In this document: in pieces, positions 42,701 to 56,200 of the stretch
Layout: every line of letters begins with the position of its first letter
How positions within the stretch are numbered: position 1 is the first letter of the stretch
From: Pseudocercospora fijiensis CIRAD86
Taxonomy: Eukaryota > Ascomycota > Dothideomycetes > Mycosphaerellales > Mycosphaerellaceae
DNA: 64,000 bases
Assembly (NCBI RefSeq): GCF_000340215.1
Contig: NW_006921538.1
Coordinates: forward strand, 2,170,001 to 2,234,000
Direction of reading: 5' to 3'
Notes under the pieces: model-generated
Database searches by the model: none
Seen by the model: only the letters and a program-made list of their open reading frames with translations
What the model was told of the DNA's origin: nothing
Position numbers and translations under genes: made by a program

Positions 42701-45480
42701 CACTTAGAGGCTAACAGCCCTATATACATTAGAATAGGACCTAGCTAAGCGAGCAGGCCGTACTATTATTAAGGTAGCTCGAGCCTTAATAATATACGCT
42801 AGATTTCTATACAACCTATAGCTAGAAGCAGTTTATACAGCAACCTTCCTAGCTAATAGGTTACTAAGATTACGCACAGCTAACCTACCGATGCGTACCC
42901 TATACGAGATTGGCACTAGCTATAAGCTAAATATAGCCTATATCTACTAGTTTAGAGCAAGGGCATATCTAGTAATCTACGGCATAGAGACAACTAATAG
43001 CAAAAGGAAGGCTATACTACTAAACACTATAAAAGTAGCCTTACGAACCTATATTAGATACCTATATAGATACGGGAGACACTCTATCTATCGGATATAG
43101 GTACCCTTACGAATAATAGTGCTACGTATAAGAGACGTTATATTTGATAAGACCAAGTTCTATAATAGCTATAATAACGACCTAGGCGTTATTATAACTA
43201 ACTAAGAGCTTGCAGAAGAATATAGTAATCTCGAAGAGCTATAAGTACCCGCCTCGGAGTATTAGTTTAACGAGCTTCGAGAAGCCTACGATATACCTCT
43301 AGACCTTGTTAGGTTTAGAGCTAAGGGGGTAGATATACTAATAGGGCCTAGTCGACTTATAATAGTTAATAGGCTAACAGATAACCCTATTAGACTAGGA
43401 CTACTACTACCTTAAGAAGAACTACTAGCACTAGCTAAGCTATAGCTTATATAGGTACCTATATAGAAATAAGACTTTCTAATTAATCTACGCGAAATAC
43501 TACAATCGCGTAATAACGTACTAAGTGAATTAGTAGAACTAACTATTAATTAGCAACCTTAACAACCTAAGAACGATGCTAGCAATAAAGCCCCTACTAA
43601 CAATGTAGACGCACTAGGTTATATAGATAATATAGACTTCAACTTGCTACGTACTAAGCTAGCTAAATTACTAATGCTAATTGAAGCTGCTAATATATCT
43701 TATCGTTACTTACTAAATCTAGGCGGTCCGCACTACCGTATTAACAATCCAAATAAGAGACAACGAGTAGCCGCGATCCGCTATAATGTTAGCAATCGAG
43801 AACAGGCAAAGCACCTTCTATTACTTAGTAGCCTTTATATAGCCGCCGAACATAAAGCACGCTCTATATAGCCTCCTCGATCGAGTAAGCCCGATATACC
43901 TAATTTACTAGGTCTACTACTACTACTTCTATACGACGAGCATAATTCAAGCCTTATACCGAAGGTCTTAGACCTACTAGTAGAGCTACGTAACTAGCGC
44001 TAAGTATTAAAGAGTCGGTTTAAAGAATAATAGATACATACTATAGGAGTTGAATTCAACAAGGCACTAAAGATACGTACCTTTAAATAGGTAGATCTAA
44101 ACACACTAGATAAGCCTAATCTTCTACCTCTTACCTAGGTATTTAAATACAAGGGTAATGCTAATAGCCGACTAATTAAGTTTAAAGCAAGAGTATATAC
44201 AAGAGGGGACCTTTAGAAGAACACACACTTAGACACCTATGCCTTAATACTAGCTGTACGAGTCTTTAGAGCTCTTATAGCTATCGTAGCTAAGTTTAAC
44301 CTAGAAGCTAAGCAAATAGATACAGTTAATGCCTTCCTTAATCCTATATTCCTATATACGCTATACCTTAGGCCGCCTAATAGATTTAAGTAGAAGGGCA
44401 AGGTATTAAAACTAATCTAAGCGCTCTATAGTCTATAGGAGTTACCTCGGCTATAGTACAACTACTTTACTATAACACTAGAGAACAAGCTCGGTATACA
44501 ACCTATTAACAATGTAGACTGCCTATATATAGATCTAGACAAATAGGTATTTATCTTCTTCTACGTAGACGATATAGTGTTGCTATATTACTATTAGCAT
44601 AGATAAAAAGCTCTCAACCTTAAGAAGAGACTAATAGAGGAGTATAAGCTTAGTAACCTAGGGAAGCTCTTATAGTTTCTTAGTATTAAAGTTATACGTA
44701 ACAGACAGAATAGGAAGCTATAGTTGTTACAAAAGGCATATACTAAGAAGATAGGTTAGCGTTATAGAATTGATCCTAAGAATAGTAGGCGAGTAGAGGC
44801 ACTATTGCCGACTAGATACGAACTATACGAGAAACCCTCTAACAAGGAGACTCGTTATATAGACTTATTAGCAATCCTAGCCTACTAGAGTCGTATAGGT
44901 TCAATTAACTTTGTAGCGGTTCAAACCCGGCCGGATATAGCTAAGGCGGTTTCTATACTATTAAAAGCCGTTTAGAATCTACGGCAAGAAGATATAGCCG
45001 CTACTAATTAGTATATTAAATACCTGCTATAAACAAAGCACCTATGCTTAGAATACAACGCTAATAGACTAGCGATTACTGCTTATTTAAGCTAACAGCT
45101 TTATAAGTTTTACGGGGCTTCTAATGCCTTATATAGTAACTATAAAGGCACTAGATAGTCGTTAGAAGGATGGATATTTAGCTTGTTTAACGGACTAGTC
45201 GATTAGAAAGCAGTACGGCAGTTAACTGTTACTAAATCTACGACTAAGGCTAAACTGCTAGCCGCCTTATATACAGGTTTAGAACTAATCTAGTAGAAGC
45301 GCTTCTTTAACAATATTAGCCTTACCTTAGATAGCCTTCCTATAGTATACTGCGATAATATATAGACTATCCGCATTATTAAGGCTAATACTAGTAAACT
45401 AGACACGAAGCTCTATAAGGAATAGTAGTAAGGGATAGTAGGGTCTCTATCGTAGAACGTATAGAAAGACAAAGTATCTA
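39790..45480 (+). mobile_element. Ty1/Copia retrotransposon relic, RIP-inactivated
   Basis: The plus-strand order fits Copia: gag-pre-integrase/protease-like (VNYPSRFNF, LRECLYVSNFYTNI) at about 41,690-42,120; integrase at about 42,220-43,200; reverse transcriptase at about 44,080-44,760 with YVDD at 44,562-44,573; and RNase H (LTVTKSTTKAKLLAALYTGLE, PIVYCDN) at about 45,190-45,420. TAG and TAA interrupt every domain, mostly where Gln or Trp is expected, as RIP produces. A candidate polypurine tract (GAGGGGAAGAAG) is near 45,496. I could not find a matching LTR pair, so the ends are approximate and the 5' end is probably truncated. Confidence 0.82.
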
Positions 45481-45587
45481 AGAGGTAGCTAGGGTCGAGG
45501 GGAAGAAGTAGGCTCGGCCTGTGCTAAGCTACTAGCGCATAGATGCCTTAGGCATCCCTAGTGAATATTGCGAGGGCGTTCGTAACA

Positions 45588-46095
45588 GTATCCCCCCTCT
45601 CTAAAAAGGAGCTCCTACGACGCCTTATACTTTATAATTGCCTATTATCTAATAACTATTATTTCTATTACTAATTCTATTGCTATAAGTCGTACTATTA
45701 CTATATACGAGCATTGTCGGAGCGGTAGTTAGTCCGTTCTATAGGCGCGCGCGAGCCGCGCGACAATCGCTCGTATAGGCGCGAGCCTTACGCTCGCGAG
45801 CTAATAGCCTTTCGTAAACCTTTATTATATACTATAGCGACTGTCTCTATAGAGTGCCTAGAAGCCGCTATATATCTACCCTAAGTGCTTAAAGCTAGGT
45901 CGGCGTTTAGCTAGCCTTACTTACTAGAGTGCCTACCTCGTAGAGTTATTACCTTATTGTACCTTGCACTCGGCTCTTTAGTGTCGAGATAGCTGTATTA
46001 GATTACTATAAGACCGACACCCTGCGGTTAATAAAGCGATAGTATATCCTTAGGTAGCTTAGGCTTGTCTAGGTATCTCTAGTAGAATGTAGTCG
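45588..46095 (-). mobile_element. outer Gypsy relic, left (3') piece, split by the nested element
   Basis: Minus-strand reading continues the tail of the chromodomain found at 53,258-53,480 (RYPDKPKPPK-like stretch, broken by stops). It ends in a polypurine tract, AGAGAGGGGGGATA, at about 45,589-45,602, followed on that strand by TGTTACGAACG, a possible LTR start at 45,587. The pieces on both sides of the nested element join at the duplicated AGTCG. The LTR-like start does not match the LTR at 59,711-60,056 by eye, so the 3' LTR remains uncertain. Confidence 0.6.
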
Positions 46096-46292
46096 TATAA
46101 GTAGGGTATATTAGTAGGTAGATAGGGTAGTAGTAGGTACGAGTAGTATTCGATAAGGAACTAGGAGGAGAGGGAGGAAGACAGGCAAGTTAGCCTATTG
46201 CTAAGCGCCAAGCCCTGCCTAAGGCACTAAGACCCTAGCTTTACTCGAGCCCGGTTACATACTAATTACGTATAACCTCTTTAGCTCTAATA
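46096..46292 (-). repeat. 3' LTR of the nested Gypsy element
   Basis: Plus reading starts TATAAGTAGGG and ends CTCTAATA, consistent with TG...CA termini after RIP (TG to TA, CA to TA). It is about 96 percent like the partner LTR by eye, with differences mostly C/T. Confidence 0.88.
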
Positions 46293-49200
46293 TACGCTTC
46301 CCTTCTAAAGGCCGCGCCCTCGTAGCCTTTCTATATTCTAATCTCGACCTCTATTGCTACTAACTTAGTAGATCTAATAAGCTATCTATTCCGCGCTAAA
46401 TTAAACACTTAACTACCTAATTATGTAACTATAGTAAACCTCACCTCTAATACAATACAATGTATAACTCTAACTGCGCTATCCTTGTATATAATAAAGT
46501 AAAGGGATATAGAGCTATAAGAATCGAGGGCTATCGACTAATTATAATACGGGCGCGTCTTCCCTACTATAATAGGTAGACGCACGAGGTATTATAGCCC
46601 TACCTCCGCTCTAAGTAATGTCGTTCCGAGTTCTTTACGTCTACTCTAAAAGACCTAGAAATGTCCGCTCCGAGGGTTTGTCCGTTCCGAGGGTTGCTCT
46701 TATTATTACGAGGGCTATTATTTACTATCGTAGTTTCGCTAGCCCTAATTAGTTAGGTTTAGTAGCCTTTAAGTGTTAACTAATTACCTCTTTTTAAAAA
46801 ACTCAGTTCTTCTAGTTTCTATAGGTAAAGGCTATTATAAGTGTAGTAGTAGAGGTTCGCCTCGCTTAAAGGGTCGGAAAGATCGAGGAGTAACCTATTA
46901 TCCGCAAGATCGACCCCGGCTAGCTTAGCTCTATAGTTTTTGCCCTTAGTTAGTCTATTAGTCGCTCAATCTTTTAAGCGGCTTAAAGTATTAATTAAAC
47001 CTTTAACATACTTAATCTTTTGACCTAGTATAGTGCCTTAGGCTCGTAGTATAGGTAAGGTTGTGTCTGTAGGCGTAGCGATAGCAGTAGGTAATGTTAA
47101 TAATAGCGGCGCTAGTCGTCTTAGCGCCGACTTTACCTTGCTTCTAATTTCCTTCCTTAACTAATAACAACTCGGCAACACCGTTACTAACATAGCTGTG
47201 TCCTTCCTTTCTTAAACAGCAACACACTCTGCAATACTGTTACTAATATAGCCGCGCCGGCCGCCGGTATACTACTAGCTCGTAGCGCGATACTATTATC
47301 TTCGATAGAATAAAGGAACAAGAAGGGCGCTAAGAGAAGGGTCTTGTAGGGTGCGCTAGTAAAGAGGTAGATTCTATAAGAGAGCATACGATTAGTTAAT
47401 GCGCTATAGCGCGCTAGTTAGCACTCGGTGCGCGTTTATTAGTGCGCGTTTACTATAGTAGTGTAGTCTTATTGTCCTTTATTGCTAACAATTGCTTGCC
47501 TCTAATTAGTTAGCTAATAGCACCCTAGGGGTAGTATTATTCCTAGGCGGCATTATAGGCCCTTAGCCTTCTTCTTGTTCTTTATACTAGTCTAATACTT
47601 ATCTAACAACTTAGTTATATTTTTAAAAGAGTCTTTAGCCTCCTACGAGTCCTATTTAGACGAATAGCCTTGCTATCTTAATAGGTACTCCTTCTTGCCT
47701 TTCCTAGTCCGATGCTATAGGATACGTTCTATAGACTATAGCTCTTTACTATCGGCTAAGACTTCTTCTAACTTAGTAGGCGCTTCGTCGCCTTCGCGCT
47801 AGTAGTATAGTTTAAGGAGGGAGATATAGAAGGTATTATAGATAGTGTAATAAGGTAGAAGCTATAACTAGTAGGCCTGTATAGAAGAGCCCTTAACTTC
47901 TCGAATACGGAATAGGCTAATGTATCTTAGTGCGAGCTTAGGCCTTGTTTTGCTATTAGGTAATAGGTGTTTGCGGATACGGAGGTTCTTAGTGCTTAGC
48001 ATAACTATATCGCCTTGCTTAAAGGTTATTAGCGTATAATGTTTGTTATAGTAGGCCTTCTAATAGGCCTAGGCCTTTACTAGTTTGTTAGCTATCTTAG
48101 CGTGAATTTCTCGCATCTTCTAGACACGTTCTATTGCCGCTAGCGTTTCTAGTACTTAACGCGCTTCCCTTTCCTTACGCTCGGCCTCGAGCGATAGTAG
48201 GTCTTATAGTATAGCGGCGTTCTAGCCTATTATAGCTATATAGGGTAAGATCTTAGTTAATAAATGTACACTGTTGTTGTATACGAATTCTGTAGGCTAT
48301 AGGAGGTTAACCTAGTCGTTAGGGTTCTCGTTAATGTAACTGCGCAGGTACTGCTATAGGGTAGCATTCTGCCTCTCTGTTTAACCGTTAGTCTGTAGAT
48401 AGAAGGCTGTTAATAGCCGATACTTCAGTCTTAGCTATAGGTATATTTCGCTCTAATAGTACGATGTTAGTATCGATCTACGATTAGATACTATCCCCTT
48501 AGGGATCCCCTAATAGGTATAGAAGATATTGTTCTATAGCGCTTCTGCTATATTAATAGTAGTCTAATCCTTCCGCGCCGGGATATATCGAGCGCCTTTA
48601 GTAAATCGATCTACTATAATAAGGATAGTATTATATACATCCTTGCTGCCCCTACGCTTAGTAGGCGGAAGGCCTATAATAAAGTCTATTATAAGCTTAG
48701 TAAATAGCTTCCTAGGAACAGGAAGTGCAGACAACTCGCTAAATAGTAAGTGCTTTAGTGCTTTAACTCGCTAGTATACTATATAGGTCTATATATACTC
48801 CTTTATATACCGCTTACTATTTAGCTAGTAGTATATACGCGATAGTAACTCGTGCGACCTCTCTATGCTATAGTAACTAGCGAGTTTACTATTATAGTGC
48901 CTCTTTAAAAGTTCTTATCTAATCGATTGTTTAGCGGGGATATAGTATCTGCCCTTAAACTTTAAGTAACCTTTGTCGTCGATCGACTAACTATTACTCT
49001 TACTAGATCGAGTCTTTCGCCTACTTATAAGCTTATTAATACGTTTGATAGCAAAGGCGTCCCTCTACTAAGCCCGTAATAGCTTATCTATAAACGATTG
49101 ACTATCCCTATTTACAAGGTTATTTAATAGCACCCTCGCTATCGAACGAGGTACGCATTATATATATCTAATAGTACTAGTAGCCGGAACTACTACAACC

Positions 49201-52200
49201 TCTTCTATAGTGCTATCGCTATATAGGCTATTACTATAGATAGCAATGTCTTTAATCGAGTTATTATAGCTCGAGCGATCTACGTCCTTTCTAACGCACA
49301 CTAGAAGAACGACAACTCCGCTATAGTATTTGTTGCCGCCGCGGGGTCCGGAAGTCCGCTTATCCTGCGCTTACTTATTAACAATACGGGCTATAGCAAT
49401 CTTATACTATAGGGTTAGAAACAAAGAATTAATATGTTAGGTCTCGCTATCGTAATTAGGCCGCCTCGATAGGCTATTAGTAGGGTTACTTATACCTAGC
49501 CGATATAATATATTAAAATCGAACCCGGCGAGGTAGACGGCCTATCTAGCCTATCGACCTATAACCCTTGTAACCTTAGTAATGCTACGGAGGTTGTTAT
49601 AGTCTGTATAGACCTAAATTGTATGCTAAGCACTATCGAGATAGTAGCGCTAATGTTTAAAGGCCTCGATAATAGCTAGGAGCTCTTGCTTGTAGGTCTC
49701 GTAGCGACGTTTAGTATTAATTATCTTCCTTAAGAAGAAGGCAATCGGGTGCTAATAATAGTCCTTATCCGATTGTTGTAATATAATAGCTAATATAGCA
49801 AACTATAAAGCGTTAGTCTTAATGCGGATTAGTTTGCTTAGTACGAAGTAGTATAATAAGGGGACTTTAGCAAAACGCTTCTTCAAACCGTTAAAAGCGG
49901 CCTATGTTTTATTAGTCTATTTGAACTCTCTAGACGGGTTAGCCTTAGTTTTAGTAAGCTTAGTTAGGGGCATTATATGCCGTAAATAGCCCTTAATAAA
50001 GCGACGATAGAAATTAGCGAAGCCGAGGAACGACTACAGTTCCTTAATTAACGTAGGAATAGGCTATTTAGTAATAGTTTTAATCCGATTAGGATTAGCC
50101 TTAATACCCTTAGTTAATACGAGGAAGCTAAGGAAGGCTACCTCCTTAGCGGCGAAGGTGCATTTAGAAGGCTTATAATATAGTCTATAGGCTCGCAAGC
50201 GATCGAGCACCTTACGGACTATAGCCTAGTACTCTGCAATATTAGGTAAATAGGTATAAACTAGGATATCGTCTAGGTAAACTATATAGAGGTAGTCTAA
50301 TAGGCCTAATAAGGCCCGATTAATATAGGACTAGAATATTGTAGGGGCGTTAGCTAGCCTAAATAGTATAACTAAGTACTTAAAATAGCTATAACGAGTG
50401 TAGAAGGCTGTTTTCTATTTATCGCCCTTGCGAATGCGGATGCGATAGTATACATCCTTAATGTCTAATATAGTGTAGTAGTAAGCGCTAGAAAGGCGGT
50501 CGAGGGTCTTATTAATAAGCGGGAGTAGATAGCGGTCTTTAATAGTAATAGCGTTAAGCCTACGATAATTAATATATAAGCGTAGGCTACTATCCTTCTT
50601 TAGTACGAATAGGATAGAGGCGCTAGCAGGACTGTTACTATACCGAATACGACTATTGGCTAGGTTTTCTTCTAGGTACTTACGTAATATAGCAAGCTCG
50701 CGCTTACTAAGGTTGTAGAGTAGTCTAAAAGGAACCTCTTTGCCCTCTATAATATTAATCTTATAATCCGTCTCTTTGAATATAGGCAATGTCGATGCTA
50801 GGTAGTATTTAAACACCTCGATATAGGTCTCCCTAATAGTCTAGGGTATACGAGCGAGCTAATTAGGGTCTATACTATTAGGAGGCACAGGTTCGTCGTT
50901 ATTACTACCGAGTAGGTCGGTAGTAGGATTAGCTAAGGCGGAGGCTAGTGTTAGGTTGCTAATAAATAGGACCCTAATATCGTTAGGGTACTCGCTAATA
51001 TTAATATGTTTAATGTCCTCTTTCCTAGCGATTCTAAATCGCTACTTCTAAACGCCTAAGTCTATAGCTATAGCGTAGTACTTAAGAACAGGGTTGCTAA
51101 TAACAATATCGGATAGGAGGCTGTCTATGTCTACTACGTAGGCAGTAAAGTCTAGCAGGCGCTTATTGCCGAGGTCGTCTTTTAGAACTATAGGAACATA
51201 GTAGGCTCTATAGGTCAAGTGCCGAGCGTTATTAAACTAAGTAAGGGTTAGCATATTAGTTCTAGGCAATTGTCGGAGGTCTAATTGCTTGGCTAGGCGG
51301 TAATTAATAAGGGCACTAACTGAATTTCCTAGATCTAGTATAACCTTAGTTTAATAGTTAGTTCTATACGTATCCTATATAAGACAGGTACGTATAATAG
51401 CTAGCACAATATCGATAGTTTTACGCCGTACAAGGCTAACAGTTAGTGCGACGCCTAATCTTTTTTCGAAGGTTAGCCTATAGGGGTAGCGTTAGCCGCT
51501 AAGAGGTACTTTCGGTGTTTAGCGGAAGTACGATTAATTCGGGCCTAGTCCTTAGGTTTGTCGCATTAGCCTAGTAGATAGCTAGTGCTATTATAGTTAA
51601 AGCACTTCAATCCGGTTAGTAGGTTGCCGTAGCTGTTGTTGCTGTTATTAGCCGAGCGGTTAGCATTATAGGGATACGAGCCCCTTCTATAGCCCCTATC
51701 GCGGCCTCCTCTATATAGCCGCCGGCTACGGCCTCTTCTACGGTCGCTGTTACTATTCCTATTATTAGCGTTGTTGTCTTAGTAGGAACCTTAGTTTCCT
51801 CCGCGGCTACGATTGCTACGGTTAGTACTAGCTAGTCGGATCCTCGATTTTAATCGTTATTAAAGCTAGATAGCTCGTTCGGCTATTTCTACTTCGACTA
51901 TAAATTGAATACGTGTTAGATTAGCCTGTTCGAACACGCGACGGCGGTCTAATTCGAGAATAAGCTCCTACCTAAGCTTAGGGCGTATTTCCGAGATCTA
52001 TATAGAATTAGTCTTAGCCGGAAGGTTATCCTCGAGGGTCTTTAGATAGGCCTTGAATAAGCGATCGGCTCGAAGATATAGGTCCTAAGCATGTTATTGC
52101 CTTAGTATAGGGTTTCTAAGGGTATCTAGTATAATAGTTTTATAGGTCTGCTACTAAACAGCGGTCTAGTCGTCGAGGGAGTCGAAATAGTTATCCTATA

Positions 52201-53055
52201 TGCGCTTTAGGTCGCTATTGATGTACTATATAGCGGGTACGACTAAGGAATAGTCGTCTAGTAGCGCTCTTAGTGCATTGCGCTAGTTAAGTTCACAGTT
52301 ACGAATATAGTCGTTATACTGCTTTCGACTAGAGCTATTAAATACGGTACAGTCCTTAAGTTTAGTATCCTTCTTTTAGATAGGTAGTAAAGAAGGTCCT
52401 GCTATTGGTTTAGCAGTAGTTGTTAGGGCTTCCTAAAGGCGACGGAGCTCGAGGAGGTTATCCTTTAGCTACTATTCTTAATATAGGGCAGTAAGCCTAT
52501 TTTAAGTAGCTTCTTAAAGTCTCCCTAATAGTTGAGGCCTAAAGGCTAGTTAGCTATATCGTCGATTAACAATGTTGTTAAGAATGTCGTTAATAGGCAA
52601 TTCCGGATTATTACCTAGAGTTATAGGTTCTTCTTTAGCAGGCTCTCCGGTAGGCTCCTTAGTAGGAGGCACTTTAGTAGGTGCTCTAGTAGGCACTTTA
52701 GTAGGCACTGTACTACTAGCGTTATTATTGCTAGCGCTGCTAGCGGCGCCGCGATTGTTGTTTCGTAATAAGCCGGCTATTATAATAAGGGGTAGCACTA
52801 ATAATGTATTGTAGCCCCTTATAGTGCGGATATAGCGGAATTAGCGAGTATCGGCCTAATATGCTTAACTTAGTATAATAGGCCGTATAGAAGGCCTTGC
52901 TTGATAATTAGTACGGTTGTTTTAATAGAGTAGTATGTATAGGTCCTATTCTTCGGGCATAATATAGTTAAATCGATAGTTTCTATAGCTATACCGCTAA
53001 AAGCTTAAAATAAGGACTATCTAGCTGCTACCCTTAAAGGGTAGATCGAATACTA

Positions 53056-53252
53056 TATAAGTAGGGTATATTAGCAGGTAGATAGGGTAGTAGTAGGTAC
53101 GAGTAGTATTCGATAAGGAACTAGAAGGAGAGGGAGGAAGATAGGCAAGTTAGCCTATTACTAAGCGCCAAGCCCTGCCTAAGGCACTAAGACCCTAGCT
53201 TCACTCGAGCCCGGTTATATACTAATTACGTATAACCTCTTTAGCCCTAATA
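53056..53252 (-). repeat. 5' LTR of the nested Gypsy element
   Basis: Same length as the left LTR. On the minus strand it is followed by TAGTATTCGATC, a possible RIP-altered primer-binding site (TGG to TAG). Confidence 0.88.
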
Positions 53253-53257
53253 AGTCG

Positions 53258-56200
53258 CTAGCTCTTCGTAGCCTAGTAGCAGTCTATTATATCTACGCTA
53301 GTCGATAGTATTATCTATCTAATATACCTTATACTAAAGGTTGCCGTACCTTATCTTCGCGTTAAGAAGAGCGCGTACTTCCTATTCGTCGTACTCTTAT
53401 TCTCCTTCGCGCGCGATAATTACGGGTTCTTGTCCTATTGTCGGTAGAATTTAGCCTAGTAGCGGGTTAGTCGCTACCGGACGGAGTAGACTTATATAGA
53501 AGGTTAGGAAGAGTCTACTTATTAAGTCTAGAAGTTTTAGCTAATAGGCGCGATTGCTATATCTAACTAGTTTAATAATTTCGAAAGGACCGAGCTATTT
53601 AGAGTCGAGTTTCTTCGATAGCCGTATAGTGCGGAAATAGCGAGTATTAAGAAACACCTTGTTACTAGGTTTGTAGTCTAGTACTAGGTTGCGGGTCGCA
53701 TTTGCGTAATCGGCGGTCCGTACTTACGAATATTAGTATGCGGCTTGCAGGTCCGCTAAGACTTGTTTTATAAAGATACTAGTCTTACGTATCCGGTCTA
53801 CTAACCTATCTGCGGCCTTAATCTCTTAAAGCTAATCCCTCGTTACTTGTAGACGTAGTACAAGATCTCTTTCCTTAATATACATTCGGGGATACCTTCT
53901 AGTATTAGCAAAGAACGGTATAACACCGGTGCTAGTTGCTTTATAGTTGTTAAGTGCGAACTTAGCGTTAGGCAAATGCTTAACCTAGTTATCCTAAAGG
54001 TAAGTAATATAGGCCCTAAGGTACTGCTTAAGGGTTTAGTTTATACGTTCGGATTGCCTATCGGTCTCTAGATAGAAGGCAGTTGAAATGTTCTGCTTTT
54101 AATCTAAGCGAGCGGCTAGTCTTTTATAGAATGCGCTCGTCTATTACGAGCCTCTATCCGAGAAGGTAACTTCTAGCACTCTATAGTGTAGGTAGACGTC
54201 TCGATAGAACAACCGCGACGTATGTTCGGCTTCTAGAGAATTTGTAGGTAACAATCGGACCTGCTTAGTTAGTATATCGGTAACCGTTATAATATACCGG
54301 TAGACAATGTTATCTACTTTATACCTACTAGTAGGGAGATCGATAATAAAATCGACGGCTATATATCTCTAAATATCCGGAGGAGTCGGGTTAGCTAATA
54401 ATGTACCTTAATAACGTACTCTCGATACTATAGATTGCCGACAAGGAATGCAGTTACGAATATAGCGGGCGACTATCGCTCGTATACCGGGCTAGAAGAT
54501 CTTCTATCGAATAATCAAGTCGAAAGTCCTATATAGGCCTTAGTAGCCTGCTACCGGGATATTATAGTACTATCGAACGACCTATATCCTAAGGTTCTAG
54601 TAATCGGGAATGTATAGCCTATTGTTAACGTATAGTCTGCCTTCTTAAATCGTATATTCGTTGCTTGCAATCTTCTATCGCTAAACCTAGGCGTTCGCTT
54701 TGCCTGCCTATAGATCTGCGGCTAATCGCGTAATACGACTAGCAATCGAAGGATATAAATATACTTCGGCAAGCATTGTTATAGCAAGGAACGGATTATC
54801 CCCCCCCTTAGGCGGGTCTTCTAGGATAGGCACGCTACTATCCGAGGAGTTATCGTCGCTATCCGGCTACGGCGGTAGCTACTCTTCCTTATTACCGGGC
54901 ATTAGTGCTACTACGGGCTCTAGTTCTAGTTATGTTTCTAGCTGCTTAGTAGCCCTTTGCGCGCGGGTTTAGATTGCGAGGTCTTTAATATCCGGCGCTA
55001 TCTATAGAGCGTATATCGCTACGACGTCGGCGTTGTCTTTTACGTACACTTCCTATACGATATCTAGGTTATACGGCTTTAAGACTAGCTGGTTTTGATG
55101 CTAGTAACGAGGGTTAAGTACTAAACTTAGAATGTCTTAGGAACGCCTCGTTAGACTGTTAGGCTTCGTGCCTTATACTCCCGGGCGATAGGTAATTTTA
55201 AAGTTGAACTGCGATAAGAACTTAGCCTATCTCGCCTACCTACGGTTAAGTTGCTTTATTGTTATAAACCACTCTAGATTCTTATAGTTAGACAGTACTC
55301 GAACCCTATTTAGGGCGCTTATAAGCTCCGGAGTCTATTCTTTAAAAGACTTAACTATAGCAAGCAGCTCCTTATTATAGATATTATAGTTCAACTCCTC
55401 TAAAGTTATCTTCTTAGAGAAGTACGTAACGGGTCGAAGAATACTATCCTTGCCTATTTATAACAAGATAGCGGCTTTAACCTAATCGGAAGCATCTGTT
55501 TCTAACTATATATCTAGTTCTAGATTGTAGTATACGAGTATAGGTGCTTAAACAAAACGCTACTTAAGCTCCTCAAAGGATGTTTAATATTGCTTAGTCT
55601 AGACAAATTTAACATCCTTCTTTGTTAGTACTACTATTAGTAACACTATACGTAAGAAGCCGTTAATAAATCTCCGGTAGAAGTTTGCGAAGCCGAGGAA
55701 GGCGAGGATATCCTTAACGTTGCGTAGAGTTTGCTAGTTGTTAATAGCTTCGATCTTCGTAGGGTCTATTTCAATTCTACCTAGGGTAATAATAAGACCG
55801 AGGAACTTGACTCTCTATATATAGAACTCGCTTTTGTCGATATCGACGGGCAGGCCTACGTTAACGAGTGCCTATAGCACTCGCTAGACGTGCCTCTCGT
55901 ACTCTTCTAGCGTCTCGGAGTAGATAAGGATATCGTCTAGGTAGACTACGACAAAGTCGTCTAGAAACTGCCGTAACACGCTATTTAGGTGTCGCTAGAA
56001 GGTGCTAGGCCTATTATACAACCTAAATAGTAGCACTATGTACTTAAACAGCCTATATCTTATTAAGTTGTTATAAATGCAGTTATCTATTTATCTCCTT
56101 TGCGTATACGAATATTATTAAACGTAGCGACAATATCGAGCTTAGTAAAATACTTAGCTTTATATAGCCGGTCGAGTGTCTCCCGTATTAACGGGATAGG

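Larger units (their letters stand above)
46096..53252 (-). mobile_element. nested Gypsy LTR retrotransposon, complete but RIP-inactivated
   Basis: Identical-length 197-bp LTRs (46,096-46,292 and 53,056-53,252) bound 7,157 bp, flanked by a perfect 5-bp duplication AGTCG (46,091-46,095 and 53,253-53,257). On the minus strand the order is gag with a damaged zinc knuckle near 51,590-51,620 (CFNY..Y..C: Cys and His codons turned to Tyr), then protease, reverse transcriptase at 50,415-50,816 (RLYINYRRLNAITIKDRYLLP, LDIKDVYYRIRIRKGDK), RNase H, integrase and, at the left, a candidate polypurine tract (AGAAGGGAAG) abutting the LTR. This is Gypsy (Ty3) order. The remaining short frames (50,415-50,816; 47,187-47,387; 52,550-52,798) are fragments. 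Confidence 0.9.

Noticed and set aside
52550..52798. 82-codon ORF with PTKVPT repeats, possible secreted repeat protein
   Set aside because: It lies inside the nested Gypsy gag region, on its coding strand, with RIP composition. It is a gag fragment.
54700..54972. 90-codon plus-strand ORF rich in Ser/Gly
   Set aside because: It is antisense to the integrase region of the outer Gypsy and has no coding support.
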